Assembly (NCBI RefSeq): GCF_002117935.1
Contig: NZ_BDJE01000034.1
Location: forward strand, 1 to 64,000
Length of the DNA: 64,000 bases
Direction of reading: 5' to 3'
Source of the DNA: Nocardioides sp. PD653-B2
GTDB lineage: Bacteria > Actinomycetota > Actinomycetes > Propionibacteriales > Nocardioidaceae
Shown here piece by piece: positions 23,832 to 33,014 of this stretch. The notes below the pieces were generated by a model that was given only the letters and a program-made list of their open reading frames with translations, was not told where the DNA came from and did no database searches. A program made the position numbers and the translations under genes. Every line of letters begins with the position of its first letter. The first letter of the stretch is position 1.

Positions 23832-26147
23832 ATGTATCGCAGGTACGGCGCCGTCTTGGGCGCCGCGACGGCCGCGGCCGTCACCGCAGCGCTCATCGCA
23901 CCCGTGAACTCGGCCACCGCCGAGCCCGGGACCGCACGCCCCGCAGGATCCTCGGTCGCCTCGCCCGGCTCGGACCATCGAGTGGTCGGCGCGGACTACA
24001 ACAACGGCAAGGCGCTGCCGGCCAGGTCCGGCCTCGCGAAGGCCCTCGACCGCGGGGTCCAGCCGGGCGCCAAGCGCGCACCGCACGACCCGGTCGTCGG
24101 TGACACCCGCAGCTGGCTGGCGCTCGACGACACCACCGGGTCGATCGGTCGCAAGGACTACGTCCTGCGCGGCATCGGCGACCACATCCAGGTGTGGGTC
24201 GCCGTCGACACGAAGTTCCCCGACGGGGACTGCCGCAACGACCTGGGGATGACGGACATCACCGACGGCCAGGTCGCCAGCTTCATCACCGAGTTCGACG
24301 ACAACATCTTCCCGAAGGAGTCGGCGTCCTTCTCGGTGCCGCCGAGCCTCAGCGGCACCGACAACCTGATCCCCGGCCCGGACGGCAGCGCCGACTACTA
24401 CGAGGTGTCCGCCGACCAGGCCGACGACATCGTCACCCTCGTCGACAACGTCAAGGACGCGAACTTCTACGACCCGTCCACGCCGGACGGGCAGACGTTC
24501 ATCGCCGGGTTCTTCTACTCGACGTTCAACCAGTACCTCGACCGCAACATCATGACGATCGACGCCAACGACTGGCTGCACCGCACCGGCGCCAACCCGC
24601 CGGACGACTCCGCCGACCCGGCCTACCTGGCGTGCGCTCAGTCGCAGGGCTACGACCGCGGCTACGGCGCCCCGCGCCCGCGTGACTACGAGGGCACCTT
24701 CGCCCACGAGTACCAGCACCTGCTGGAGAGCTACGTCGACGCCGACGAGTCCAGCTGGGTCAACGAGGGCCTGTCGGACTACGCCCAGTCGCTGGTCGGG
24801 TACGTCGACACGACGCTCCCGCCGACCGACCCGGACGCCGACTCCCACATCGGCTGCTTCCAGGGCTACCTGCCCGAGTCGTACGGCGGCGCCGAGAACT
24901 CCCTCACCCTCTGGCAGGACCAGGGCGGCCCGGAGGTGCTCTGCGACTACGGCGCGGCGTACTCCTTCATGATGTACCTCTACTCGCACTACGGCGAGGA
25001 CTTCATGAGCGCGCTGCACACGCAGCCGGCGAACGGCCTCGCGGGCCTCACCAAGGTGCTCAAGCAGTTCCACGCCACGGAGACCGCCCAGCAGACCGTC
25101 CACGACTGGATGACGACGATGGCGCTCGACGCGGCCATCGACAAGAGCGGCCGGGTCAAGGGCGGATCGAAGAAGGACTTCACGTCCTCCGCGCTGAACA
25201 GCTCGATCAAGTGGGCGAACCCGCAGTCCTACTCCAGCCCGGGAGCACCCCCGAACGGCGCCGACTTCGTGCGTCTCGGCAAGCCCGGCCACTGGCTGAC
25301 CACGAAGAAGATCGACCGGCTCAGGTTCACCGGCGCCACGACCCTGGCGCCGACCCCGGTCGAGTGGACCGTGGACTCCACCCCGCCCGACGCGACCACC
25401 GAGGACACCAACTGCGGTGCGGTCGAGGACGGCACCGGCGCGCCGGCCCTGTACTCCGGCTGTGGTGAGAACCTCGACCGCTCGATCGTGCGACCGGTGA
25501 CCGTGCCGGCCGCCGGCGGGACGCTGTCCTTCCAGGCCCTGTGGGACACCGAGGAGCTCTGGGACTACGCGTTCGTCCAGGTCTCGACCGACGGAGGCAA
25601 GACCTGGAAGTCGCTCGCGACCGAGGACACCACGTCGGACCACGATCCCGGCGCCGTGTCCAACGTCGTGGCCGAGCTGCCGGGTCTCACCGGCGACTCG
25701 GGCGAGTGGAAGACCGAGACGGCCGACCTGTCGGCGTACGCCGGCAAGAAGGTGCTGCTCGGCTTCCGCTACATCACCGACTCGGGCGTCAACGAGGGTG
25801 GCTTCTGGGTCCGTGACATCGATGTCGCGGGCACCAGCCTCCCGAGCGGCTCGCTGGGCGGGTGGAAGACCATCACCCAGGTGCACCCGGTCCAGGTCCC
25901 GGCCTGGACGGTCCAGCTCGTCGGCATCACCGACGGCAAGGTCGCCTGGTACCACGACCTCGCGATCGACAAGTCCTTCAAGGGCTCGATCAGCGGCAAG
26001 CAGCTCCGCAAGGTCATCGGCCCCAACGCCACGACCGTCGCGGCGCTGGTCACGATGGACGACCCGAGCGAGACGGTCACGCAGTACGGCAAGTACTCGC
26101 TGACCGTGAAGGCGCCGGTGGTCTTCGGCAACAAGGCCGGCCGCTGA
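23832..26147 (+). CDS. Secreted zinc metalloprotease (immune inhibitor A-like)
   Basis: 771 residues from the ATG at 23832 with GGAG 6 nt upstream. A signal peptide (YRRYGAVLGAATAAAVTAAL..SATAEP) indicates secretion. The catalytic motif is HEYQH at 292-296 and a third ligand Glu312 lies in WVNEGLSDYAQ, a gluzincin layout. The region 550-660 (FVQVSTDGGKTWKSL; GFRYITDSGVNEGGFWVRDI) is a jelly-roll module of the MAM/choice-of-anchor type found in immune inhibitor A peptidases. No sortase or membrane anchor is seen at the C-terminus. It probably degrades extracellular proteins. The arrangement of the metal site also resembles M30-type peptidases, so the exact peptidase family is uncertain. Confidence 0.82.
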   Translation: MYRRYGAVLGAATAAAVTAALIAPVNSATAEPGTARPAGSSVASPGSDHRVVGADYNNGKALPARSGLAKALDRGVQPGAKRAPHDPVVGDTRSWLALDDTTGSIGRKDYVLRGIGDHIQVWVAVDTKFPDGDCRNDLGMTDITDGQVASFITEFDDNIFPKESASFSVPPSLSGTDNLIPGPDGSADYYEVSADQADDIVTLVDNVKDANFYDPSTPDGQTFIAGFFYSTFNQYLDRNIMTIDANDWLHRTGANPPDDSADPAYLACAQSQGYDRGYGAPRPRDYEGTFAHEYQHLLESYVDADESSWVNEGLSDYAQSLVGYVDTTLPPTDPDADSHIGCFQGYLPESYGGAENSLTLWQDQGGPEVLCDYGAAYSFMMYLYSHYGEDFMSALHTQPANGLAGLTKVLKQFHATETAQQTVHDWMTTMALDAAIDKSGRVKGGSKKDFTSSALNSSIKWANPQSYSSPGAPPNGADFVRLGKPGHWLTTKKIDRLRFTGATTLAPTPVEWTVDSTPPDATTEDTNCGAVEDGTGAPALYSGCGENLDRSIVRPVTVPAAGGTLSFQALWDTEELWDYAFVQVSTDGGKTWKSLATEDTTSDHDPGAVSNVVAELPGLTGDSGEWKTETADLSAYAGKKVLLGFRYITDSGVNEGGFWVRDIDVAGTSLPSGSLGGWKTITQVHPVQVPAWTVQLVGITDGKVAWYHDLAIDKSFKGSISGKQLRKVIGPNATTVAALVTMDDPSETVTQYGKYSLTVKAPVVFGNKAGR

Positions 26148-26172
26148 TCCAGCGGTCAGCAGTACGCACCTT

Positions 26173-26217
26173 GTCCGGCCCCGCGTCCGGGACTTCTCGT
26201 CCCGGCCGGGGCCGGAC
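26173..26217 (+). terminator. Strong two-part hairpin after the metalloprotease gene
   Basis: An outer 11-bp stem (GTCCGGCCCCG, 26173-26183, with 26207-26217) and an inner 7-bp stem (CCGGGAC with GTCCCGG, 26187-26205) form one GC-rich hairpin 26 bp past the stop. No T-run follows, as is common for actinobacterial terminators. Confidence 0.75.
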
Positions 26218-26329
26218 CCGCGTCCGGGACCGCGGTGCGACGCGTCCCACATGAGCCCTGGGGTCCTCTCCGGGCGAACGGGCGATACCCTGCCCGCCGG
26301 AGATCGAACCGACCGAGCGGAGTGTTCAG

Positions 26330-28114
26330 GTGCCGGAGAGCAAGGGACTGCAGAAGGTCCTCATCGCCAATCGCGGGGAGATCGCCGTCCGCGTCATCCG
26401 GGCGTGCAAGGACGCGGGGATCGGCAGCGTGGCGGTCTACGCCGAGCCCGACCGGGACGCGCTCTTCGTGCGGCTGGCCGACGAGGCCCACTCACTGGGC
26501 GGGTCGACCCCGGCCGACTCCTACCTCGACATCGCCAAGATCATCGCGGTGGCCGAGAAGTCCGGCGCCGACTCGGTGCACCCGGGCTACGGCTTCCTCG
26601 CCGAGAACGCCGACTTCGCCCAGGCGGTGATCGACGCCGGCCTGATCTGGATCGGTCCCCCGCCGGCCGCGATCGAGGCTCTGGGCGACAAGGCCAAGGC
26701 CAAGCACATCGCGGTCAAGGCGAACGCGCCGCTCGCGCCAGGCACCAAGGACGCCCTGACCGACGCCGACGAAGCCGTGCGCTTCGCGGAGGAGAACGGC
26801 CTGCCGATCGCGATCAAGGCCGTCTTCGGCGGCGGCGGCCGCGGCCTCAAGGTCGCACGCACCCTCGAGGAGATCCCCGACGCCTTCGAGTCGGCGGTCC
26901 GCGAGGCGGTCAGCGCGTTCGGACGCGGCGAGTGCCTCGTGGAGAAGTTCCTCGACAAGCCGCGCCACGTCGAGACCCAGTGCCTGGCCGACCAGCACGG
27001 CAACGTCGTGGTCGTCTCGACCCGCGACTGTTCCCTGCAGCGCCGCAACCAGAAGCTGGTCGAGGAGGCGCCCGCGCCGTTCCTGTCCGACGAGCAGGTC
27101 ACCGAGCTCTACGAGTCCTCCAAGCGCATCCTGAAGGAGGCCGGCTACTACGGCGCCGGCACCTGCGAGTTCCTGGTCGCCCAGGACGGCTCGATCTCCT
27201 TCCTCGAGGTCAACACCCGGCTCCAGGTCGAGCACTGCGTCTCGGAGGAGGTCACCGGCATCGACCTGGTGCGCGAGATGTTCCGGATCGCGGCCGGCGA
27301 GGAGCTCGGCTACGACGACCCGGAGATCCGCGGCCACTCCATCGAGTACCGCATCAACGCCGAGGACGGCGGCCGCAACTTCATGCCCGCCCCCGGCACC
27401 CTCTCCGCGTGGAGCCCGCCCAGCGGCCCCGGCATCCGGCTGGACGGCGGCTACGAGAACGGCGAGACGATCCCCGGCGCGTTCGACTCCCTCATCGCCA
27501 AGCTGATCGTCTCGGGCCGCGACCGCACCCAGGCGCTGGAGCGCTCGCGGCGCGCGCTCGACGAGTTCGTGGTCGACGGCATGCCCACGGTCATCCCCTT
27601 CCACCAGGCGGTCGTGCGCGACCCGGCGTACGTCGGTCCGTCGAACCCGGCCGGCGAGGGCTCCTTCGACGTCTACACCCAGTGGATCGAGACCGACTTC
27701 GACAACCAGATCGAGCCGTACGCCGGCGACTCGGCCGAGGCCGAGGAGCAGGGCGAGCGGCAGACCGTGGTCGTCGAGGTCGGCGGCAAGCGGCTCGAGG
27801 TGGTCATCCCCGGCGGCCTCGGCGGCATCTCCGCGGGCCCGGCCGCCGGCGCGAAGAAGCCGAAGCGAGCGGCCGGCAAGAAGGCCGGCGCGGCCGCCAG
27901 CGGCGACGCGGTGACCAGCCCGATGCAGGGCACGATCGTCAAGGTCGTCGTCGAGGAGGGTCAGGAGGTCGCCGAGGGCGACACCGTGGTCGTCATCGAG
28001 GCGATGAAGATGGAGCAGCCGCTCAAGGCCCACAAGGCCGGCACCGTCACCGGCCTCACCGCCGAGGTCGGCGCGACGATCGGCAACGGCGCCGTGCTCT
28101 GCGAGATCACGTGA
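26330..28114 (+). CDS. accA: Acyl-CoA carboxylase alpha subunit (biotin carboxylase plus BCCP)
   Basis: 594 residues, GTG start with GGAG 10 nt upstream. Residues 1-450 form the biotin carboxylase ([20 protein letters not shown] loop [38 protein letters not shown]). A Lys/Ala-rich linker (505-525) leads to the biotinyl domain with Lys560 in EAMKMEQ. It carboxylates biotin with ATP and bicarbonate and hands it to the beta subunit encoded at 10614-12233, aided by the epsilon subunit. A TACCCT element at 26286-26291 may be its -10, giving a leader of about 35 nt. This is the mycobacterial AccA3-type gene. Confidence 0.95.
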   Translation: MPESKGLQKVLIANRGEIAVRVIRACKDAGIGSVAVYAEPDRDALFVRLADEAHSLGGSTPADSYLDIAKIIAVAEKSGADSVHPGYGFLAENADFAQAVIDAGLIWIGPPPAAIEALGDKAKAKHIAVKANAPLAPGTKDALTDADEAVRFAEENGLPIAIKAVFGGGGRGLKVARTLEEIPDAFESAVREAVSAFGRGECLVEKFLDKPRHVETQCLADQHGNVVVVSTRDCSLQRRNQKLVEEAPAPFLSDEQVTELYESSKRILKEAGYYGAGTCEFLVAQDGSISFLEVNTRLQVEHCVSEEVTGIDLVREMFRIAAGEELGYDDPEIRGHSIEYRINAEDGGRNFMPAPGTLSAWSPPSGPGIRLDGGYENGETIPGAFDSLIAKLIVSGRDRTQALERSRRALDEFVVDGMPTVIPFHQAVVRDPAYVGPSNPAGEGSFDVYTQWIETDFDNQIEPYAGDSAEAEEQGERQTVVVEVGGKRLEVVIPGGLGGISAGPAAGAKKPKRAAGKKAGAAASGDAVTSPMQGTIVKVVVEEGQEVAEGDTVVVIEAMKMEQPLKAHKAGTVTGLTAEVGATIGNGAVLCEIT

Positions 28115-28139
28115 GCAGTGCCGAGTGAGGGACGAGCTC

Positions 28140-28215
28140 GGCACGTGGGGTCACGCAGGTAGAGCAAGCCCACGGCTGAGCTCGCGAAGCCGTGACAGGT
28201 GTGTCGACACAAGGA
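28140..28215. repeat. Copy of the dispersed GAGC..CGCGAAG repeat family
   Basis: The stretch CAGGTAGAGC...GGCTGAGCTCGCGAAGCCGTGACAGGTGTGTCGACAC resembles the blocks near 15040-15135 and 61740-61830 (TGAGCCCGCGAAGGCTGAGA...GCGTGTCGAGACA). It fills most of the gap between the carboxylase and the next gene. Confidence 0.5.
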
Positions 28216-28230
28216 CTGAACTCCTCCCTG

Positions 28231-29421
28231 ATGGGTAACGCCCTCTCCGTGACGATCTCGGGGACCGACGCCGAGACCGTTCCCCAGATCGTCGCCGCGC
28301 TCCGACAGGACCCCGTCCTCGTCCAGCAGGTGCTCGGCAACGGGCACACCGCCGAGGTCGACGGCCAGCTCACGGCGCTCGCCGGTGACGTCGCGCACCC
28401 GGTCTGGCTGGTGCTGGTGCAGGCGCCCGCCGGCCTCGCCCACGAGGACCCGACCGACGACCTGCTGCGCCAGGTGCACCAACAGCTCCAGGAGCCCGGG
28501 ATCTACGTCGTGGCCTCGACCGTGGGGATCGAGTCCGTCGAGACGTACGACGTCCCGCTCGACGGCACCGATCTGTCGCTGGCGCGCTTCCACACCCTCG
28601 ACCGGGCGCACGAGATCCTCGGCCAGGACCACCGCCTGTCAGCGGCAGGCGAGGCGGCGCTGACCCTCGAGGTCGCCGCCGACCCCGACCTCGAGCTCAC
28701 GGACCGCCAGATCCACCAGGTCACCGACGACCCGATCTGGGTCGCAGTGACCGAGAGCGAGCCGGACACGTACGAGGAGTACGACAAGGTCGACGACCCG
28801 CTGACCCCGGTGGTCGTCGCCGTGGCGACGGCCTTGGTCGTCGCGGCCGTGGCCTGGCGGCTCCTGCGCGCCCGCGCCGCGGCCCTCCTCGAGCCGCACG
28901 ACCGGCGCGCGCCGAGCGGCACCGAGGCGGCCACCTCGTCGACGCCGAGCCCCGAGACGCTGCGCGGCCAGGCGCGGACCGCGCTGAAGCGCCTCGACCG
29001 CCGCCTCCGCAAGGGCTCCGTCGACCCGGCGGCCCTCGACGAGGCCCAGGGCTCCCGTGACGCTGCGGCCGACCTCGTCGAGTCCGACGACCTGCTCGAC
29101 GTCGTGGGCGCGCTGGTGCTGGTGACGATCGGGTACGCCGCGACCCGGCGCGGCGGCGCGCCGTACCGCCCCTGCTTCTTCAACCCGTTGCACGGCGAGG
29201 GCGACCACCGGGCCGCCTCGGGGCAAGGCGGTCCGACGGTCCCTGCCTGCCGTCGGTGCGCTGCCGACGTCGAGAGCGGCACGGCGCCCGACGCGCTGGT
29301 CGTCGCCCGGCGCGGCCGCGACCGGCCCTACTACGAACAGTCGACCGTGTGGGCGCGCACCGGCTTCGGCAGCCTGACCGACGACCTCTGGATCGACGTC
29401 CGCCAGGTGGGTCGGCGATGA
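28231..29421 (+). CDS. Unknown membrane protein with C-terminal CxxNPLH..CRxC module (paralogue 1)
   Basis: 396 residues from the ATG at 28231; the frame is open to a GTG at 28192, but that part lies in a repeat. I do not recognise a named family. Residues 1-190 form an alpha/beta domain without a signal peptide; one transmembrane helix follows (about 200-222); the C-terminal part has a helical segment (260-310) and a module with CFFNPLH, CRRCAAD, GTAPDAL, RGRDRPYY and WARTGFGSL. The Cys/His pattern could bind a metal. The same architecture recurs at 30073-31245. The stop overlaps the next start (ATGA). The three genes 28231-31245 look like one operon. Confidence 0.7.
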   Translation: MGNALSVTISGTDAETVPQIVAALRQDPVLVQQVLGNGHTAEVDGQLTALAGDVAHPVWLVLVQAPAGLAHEDPTDDLLRQVHQQLQEPGIYVVASTVGIESVETYDVPLDGTDLSLARFHTLDRAHEILGQDHRLSAAGEAALTLEVAADPDLELTDRQIHQVTDDPIWVAVTESEPDTYEEYDKVDDPLTPVVVAVATALVVAAVAWRLLRARAAALLEPHDRRAPSGTEAATSSTPSPETLRGQARTALKRLDRRLRKGSVDPAALDEAQGSRDAAADLVESDDLLDVVGALVLVTIGYAATRRGGAPYRPCFFNPLHGEGDHRAASGQGGPTVPACRRCAADVESGTAPDALVVARRGRDRPYYEQSTVWARTGFGSLTDDLWIDVRQVGRR

Positions 29422-30068
29422 GCGAGCGTCTGCGTCACCTCGCCCTGGCCGTGCTCCTCGGCCTCCTCGCGGCCACCGCCGCGGTCGGGATCACCCACGC
29501 CGCCGCGCGCACCGTCGATCCCGACCCGCTCCCGATCGGCGACCGCGTCCAGCAGGCCGCGGACGCCTTCCGCGACGGCGACCACGTCTACGTCGCGGCC
29601 GACGCCCACGACCGGGTGCCCCCGGCCGACGAGGCGCGCCTCGAGCAGCTGGCCGATGCCAGCGACACCGCGCTCTACATCGCGGTCTGGGAGGCCGGAG
29701 AGAGCGGCTACTACCTCTACAGCGACGCCGCCGACCAGCTGCAGCGGACCGTCGGCGAGGACGGTGTCTACGTGATCTGGCAGGGCCCCGGCGACGGGAT
29801 CGTCAGCGAGCGCGGCGGGTCGATGGACCCGGACCCGCCGGCCGACTTCAACGGCGACCCGGTGCGCCGGCTCACCGAGATCGCGACGGCCGTCGGCGAC
29901 GGCCGGCTCCTGACCTACTCCGGGCCGGACTACTGGGGCGGACCGGGCGGCGCGCTCGGCGCGGGACTCATCTTCGGCGGCCTCGCCCTGCCGTGCGCGC
30001 TGCTGGTGATCGGGCTGGGCCGGACCCTCTCCGGCCGCGGCTTCCGGCTCCAGGGAGGGTGGTGGTGA
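29418..30068 (+). CDS. Unknown membrane protein, middle gene of three-paralogue operon
   Basis: 216 residues, ATG overlapping the previous stop. An N-terminal hydrophobic segment (HLALAVLLGLLAATAAVGI) acts as signal or anchor; the middle domain (40-175) resembles the N-terminal domains of both neighbours (ALYIAVWEAGESGYYLYS; EDGVYVIWQGPGDG); a second transmembrane helix lies near 182-205. The Cys/His module of the neighbours is missing. The homologous domain should face outside, which suggests the same for the neighbours. Function is unknown. Confidence 0.68.
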   Translation: MSERLRHLALAVLLGLLAATAAVGITHAAARTVDPDPLPIGDRVQQAADAFRDGDHVYVAADAHDRVPPADEARLEQLADASDTALYIAVWEAGESGYYLYSDAADQLQRTVGEDGVYVIWQGPGDGIVSERGGSMDPDPPADFNGDPVRRLTEIATAVGDGRLLTYSGPDYWGGPGGALGAGLIFGGLALPCALLVIGLGRTLSGRGFRLQGGWW

Positions 30069-30072
30069 CGGC

Positions 30073-31245
30073 ATGTCCGACGACGTGATCCAGCAGATCC
30101 AGCAGGCGCTGGACCAGACGGGGGTGTACGTCGACCCGACCCTCCGGGCGGCGGTCGGCGCCCACGACCTCGCCGCGATGAAGGCGGATGTCGCGGCGTC
30201 GCCGACCCCGACGTACGTCGTGGTCTACCCGTACGTCAACGGCGACCAGTTCGGCGGTGACCCGGCCGAGCTGCTCACCCAGCTCCACGACGCCTCGGGC
30301 AAGGACGGCCTCTACCTGTCGGTGCGCGACGTCGACTACACACCGGTCTACCTCGAGTCGCGGGCCTGGGGATCGGTGGGCGACGGCCGAGCGGCCACCG
30401 ATGTCGCGGCCTACCACCACCCCGACGATGCCGGTGCCGCGCTCGCCGAGGCCACCCACCTGACCGCGACCGGCACGGCGCAGCAGGCCGCCGACCAGAT
30501 GTACGACGAGCGCTTCGGCGACGACACCACGAGCTCGACCGGCTCCGCACCGGCCGCGGCCGACGGGTCCGGGGACGACGGCGGCGGCGGCGGGAGCGGC
30601 GTCACCGTGGGCGTGCTGATCGGTCTCGCCCTCGCGATCGGCGTGGTCGTCGTCGGCTGGCGGGTGCGCCGCCGGACCCGACGGACGTACTCGCTGCCGG
30701 CCTCCGTCGTCGAGCACGTGCGCGAAGCCCACGACCGACAGCTCGAGGACCGGGCCCAGGAGGAGGTCCTAGCGCTGGGCGAGGCCATCGACGCCGCGGA
30801 GATGAGCCCGGGCGACACCGCCGACGCGTGGCAGGCCGCGCTCGACCACTACGACGGTGCCGGCCGGGTGCTGCGCCGCGGTGACGACCGCCCGGATGTC
30901 CTCGACGTCGTGGGCGCCCTGGTGCTCGCCCGCCGCGAGCGCCGCGCCCTCGACGCCGCGCTGGGGCACCGGGCGTTCGAGCCCGAGCCCGTGTGCTACC
31001 TCAACCCGCTGCACACCGGCGGCACGACCGTCGGGACCGTCGAGAGCGGCGGCCGCCAGGTGGAGGTGCCGCTCTGCCGCGCGTGCCGGGCCGACCTGCG
31101 CGCCGGCCGGGCGCCCGACGTCCTCGACGTGATGCGCCGCGGGCGCCCGGTCCACTACTTCGACACGGACGCCGAGCCGTGGGCGTCCACCGGCTACGGC
31201 GCGCTGCGTTCCGACCTGGTGCCGCGGTTGCAGGGCAGGACCTGA
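30073..31245 (+). CDS. Unknown membrane protein with C-terminal CxxNPLH..CRxC module (paralogue 2)
   Basis: 390 residues, 4 bp after the previous stop. The N-terminal domain (1-150; YVVVYPYVNGDQ, KDGLYLSVRDVDY) is followed by a Gly/Asp/Ser-rich linker (165-185), one transmembrane helix (TVGVLIGLALAIGVVVVGW), a helical region and the module CYLNPLH, CRACRADLRAGRAPDVLDV, RGRPVHYF and WASTGYGAL. These match paralogue 1 motif by motif. No enzyme signature is seen. The shared module after the helix is probably cytoplasmic. Confidence 0.7.
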   Translation: MSDDVIQQIQQALDQTGVYVDPTLRAAVGAHDLAAMKADVAASPTPTYVVVYPYVNGDQFGGDPAELLTQLHDASGKDGLYLSVRDVDYTPVYLESRAWGSVGDGRAATDVAAYHHPDDAGAALAEATHLTATGTAQQAADQMYDERFGDDTTSSTGSAPAAADGSGDDGGGGGSGVTVGVLIGLALAIGVVVVGWRVRRRTRRTYSLPASVVEHVREAHDRQLEDRAQEEVLALGEAIDAAEMSPGDTADAWQAALDHYDGAGRVLRRGDDRPDVLDVVGALVLARRERRALDAALGHRAFEPEPVCYLNPLHTGGTTVGTVESGGRQVEVPLCRACRADLRAGRAPDVLDVMRRGRPVHYFDTDAEPWASTGYGALRSDLVPRLQGRT

Positions 31246-31249
31246 GCGA

Positions 31250-32491
31250 TCAGCTGGTGACCTCGCAGCTCTGGACGACCTCGGCGTTGAGGCAGGTGTC
31301 CCGGCCCTCCTGGCCGCCGACCGTGTCGTAGCCGTCGCCGGCGTCGATCCGGTCGCGCTCGCCCGACCCCGTGACGTCGTCGTCCCCGCCGTAGGTCCAC
31401 GCGCGGAACGGCTGGTAGTAGCCGGCCACGACCGCGTCGGGGCCGTCGGTGCCGTAGAAGATCCAGCGCAGGTGGTCGCCGAGCACCCACGCCTCGATCG
31501 CGGCCACCGTGCCCGCCCGGTCGCCCGAGCGCGACACGGTCCCCTCCCCCACGTCCAGGGTGAGCGTCGGCCCCGGCGGCCGGGTGCCGTGCGAGCCTCC
31601 CGAGTCCGGGCTGCCGAGGTTGCCCCGGTCGACGCCGTCGCCGCCGTCGAGCGCGAAGCCCGGGACGTCGGTGACGCTCGTGAAGACGTCGTCGTCGCCG
31701 GCGTCGCCGTAGACCTGGGACGGCTGGCCGGAGTAGCTCCCGACCAGGTCGTTGCCGTCGCCCCCGCGCAGCACGTCGCGACCGCGCCACGCGACGATCC
31801 GGTCCCGGCCGGGACCGCCGTCGACGACGTCGCGGTCCGGCGCGGCGTCCGGCTCGTCGGGCGCGAGGTCATCGGCCCCGCCGCGCCCCTCGAGCCGGTC
31901 GCCGCCGGTCCGGCCCATCAGGGTGTCCGCGCCGGCGCTGCCGAGGAGCACGTCGTCGTACGGCGTGCCGACCACCTGGAGACCGCCCTGCACCACGATC
32001 CGGTCGGCGCCGTCTCCCGAGCCGGTGCCCGCCTCGAGGTCCACCGTCACGCCGCGCCGCACGGACTCGTAGGTCACGATGCCGTGACTGCCGCCCTGGT
32101 CGGTCGGCCGGGCGTCCCCGCCGATGTCGAGCAGGTCGTCACCGGCCCCACCGGACAGCTCGTCGGGATAGCGGAACGACCCGCCCCGGTCGAAGCCCAG
32201 CCCGTCGCGCTCGCCGTACAGCCGGTCGGCCCCGGGTCCGCCGCGCAGCAGGTCGGCGCCGTCGCCGCCGCAGACGAGGTCGTCGCCGTTGCCCGCGCGC
32301 ACCACGTCGTCGCCCCCGCGGGCGACGATGACGTCGGCACGCGGCGTGCCGGTGATGTGGTCGTCGCCGGCCGTGCCGACGATCGTCGCGGCCCGCCCCT
32401 GGCAGGTCGGGGCCGCTGCCTGCGCCGGGGGCACGACGGCCAGCACCCCGCCGGCGAGCGCCAGCGCGCTCATCATGATCAGCCTGCTCAT
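31250..32491 (-). CDS. Secreted RTX-type calcium-binding repeat protein
   Basis: 413 residues from the ATG at 32491. A signal peptide (MMSALALAGGVLAVVPPAQA) is followed by many RTX nonapeptides of the GGxGxDxhx type, for example GGDGADLLRGGPGADRLYGE and RGGDGNDLV, which fold into a calcium-binding parallel beta roll. No catalytic domain accompanies them; two Cys at the C-terminus (DTCLNAEVVQSCEV) may form a disulfide. It likely acts as an extracellular calcium-dependent structural or surface protein. It is convergent with paralogue 2 (4-bp gap) and divergent from a PH-domain gene. Confidence 0.85.
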   Translation of the reverse strand: MSRLIMMSALALAGGVLAVVPPAQAAAPTCQGRAATIVGTAGDDHITGTPRADVIVARGGDDVVRAGNGDDLVCGGDGADLLRGGPGADRLYGERDGLGFDRGGSFRYPDELSGGAGDDLLDIGGDARPTDQGGSHGIVTYESVRRGVTVDLEAGTGSGDGADRIVVQGGLQVVGTPYDDVLLGSAGADTLMGRTGGDRLEGRGGADDLAPDEPDAAPDRDVVDGGPGRDRIVAWRGRDVLRGGDGNDLVGSYSGQPSQVYGDAGDDDVFTSVTDVPGFALDGGDGVDRGNLGSPDSGGSHGTRPPGPTLTLDVGEGTVSRSGDRAGTVAAIEAWVLGDHLRWIFYGTDGPDAVVAGYYQPFRAWTYGGDDDVTGSGERDRIDAGDGYDTVGGQEGRDTCLNAEVVQSCEVTS

Positions 32492-32512
32492 GTGAGTGCT
32501 ACGCACAGCCCG

Positions 32513-32518
32513 TAGATT
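32513..32518 (+). promoter_or_regulatory. Putative -10 (TAGATT) of the PH-domain gene pair
   Basis: TAGATT ends 8 nt before the ATG at 32526; a leaderless mRNA is likely. Confidence 0.45.
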
Positions 32519-32525
32519 CGGTTGC

Positions 32526-33014
32526 ATGTCCGCGCCTCGCCTCCGAGAGCCCCGCGAACGCGTGAGCCCGCGGGCCAGGTCGATGTGGACCCTCACCGCC
32601 GGGCTCGAGGGGGCCGTGCTGCTGGCAGCCCTGATCGTCGTCGGGCCGGCCACCGCGTGGGTCCCGATCCCTTGGTGGGCCGTGGTGCTCGCGGCGCTCG
32701 CCATCGTGGCGTACGTCGTGGTCGTGCCGCGCTGGCGCTTCGCCGTGCACCGCTGGGAGGTCACGGACACGGCCGTCTACACCCAGACCGGGTGGTGGGC
32801 CCGCGAGCGCCGGATCGCGCCGATGTCGCGGATCCAGACCGTCGACCACGCGGAGGGCGCGGTCTCGCGCCTCTTCGGGCTCTCCACGGTCACGGTCACC
32901 ACCGCCTCGGCGGCCGGGGCACTCGAGATCGCGGGGCTGGACCGCCTCCGCGCACTCGCGCTGGTCGACGAGCTCACGATCAAGGCCGACACCGTCCCCG
33001 GCGACGCCACGTGA
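32526..33014 (+). CDS. bPH2-domain membrane protein (YdbS-like)
   Basis: 162 residues. Two hydrophobic segments (about 23-44 and 48-66) precede a bPH2 domain (RWEVTDTAVYTQTGWWARER; MSRIQTVDHAEGAVSRLFGL). It is followed, with a GTGA overlap, by a larger protein with the same kind of domain, the ydbS-ydbT arrangement. In Bacillus, the YdbST pair contributes to resistance against membrane-active peptides; whether that holds here is not known. Confidence 0.85.
   Translation: MSAPRLREPRERVSPRARSMWTLTAGLEGAVLLAALIVVGPATAWVPIPWWAVVLAALAIVAYVVVVPRWRFAVHRWEVTDTAVYTQTGWWARERRIAPMSRIQTVDHAEGAVSRLFGLSTVTVTTASAAGALEIAGLDRLRALALVDELTIKADTVPGDAT

Noticed and set aside
23697-26252. An 851-codon minus-strand frame opposite the metalloprotease
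   Set aside because: Antisense to a gene with signal peptide, ribosome site and catalytic motif; composition is typical of a shadow frame.
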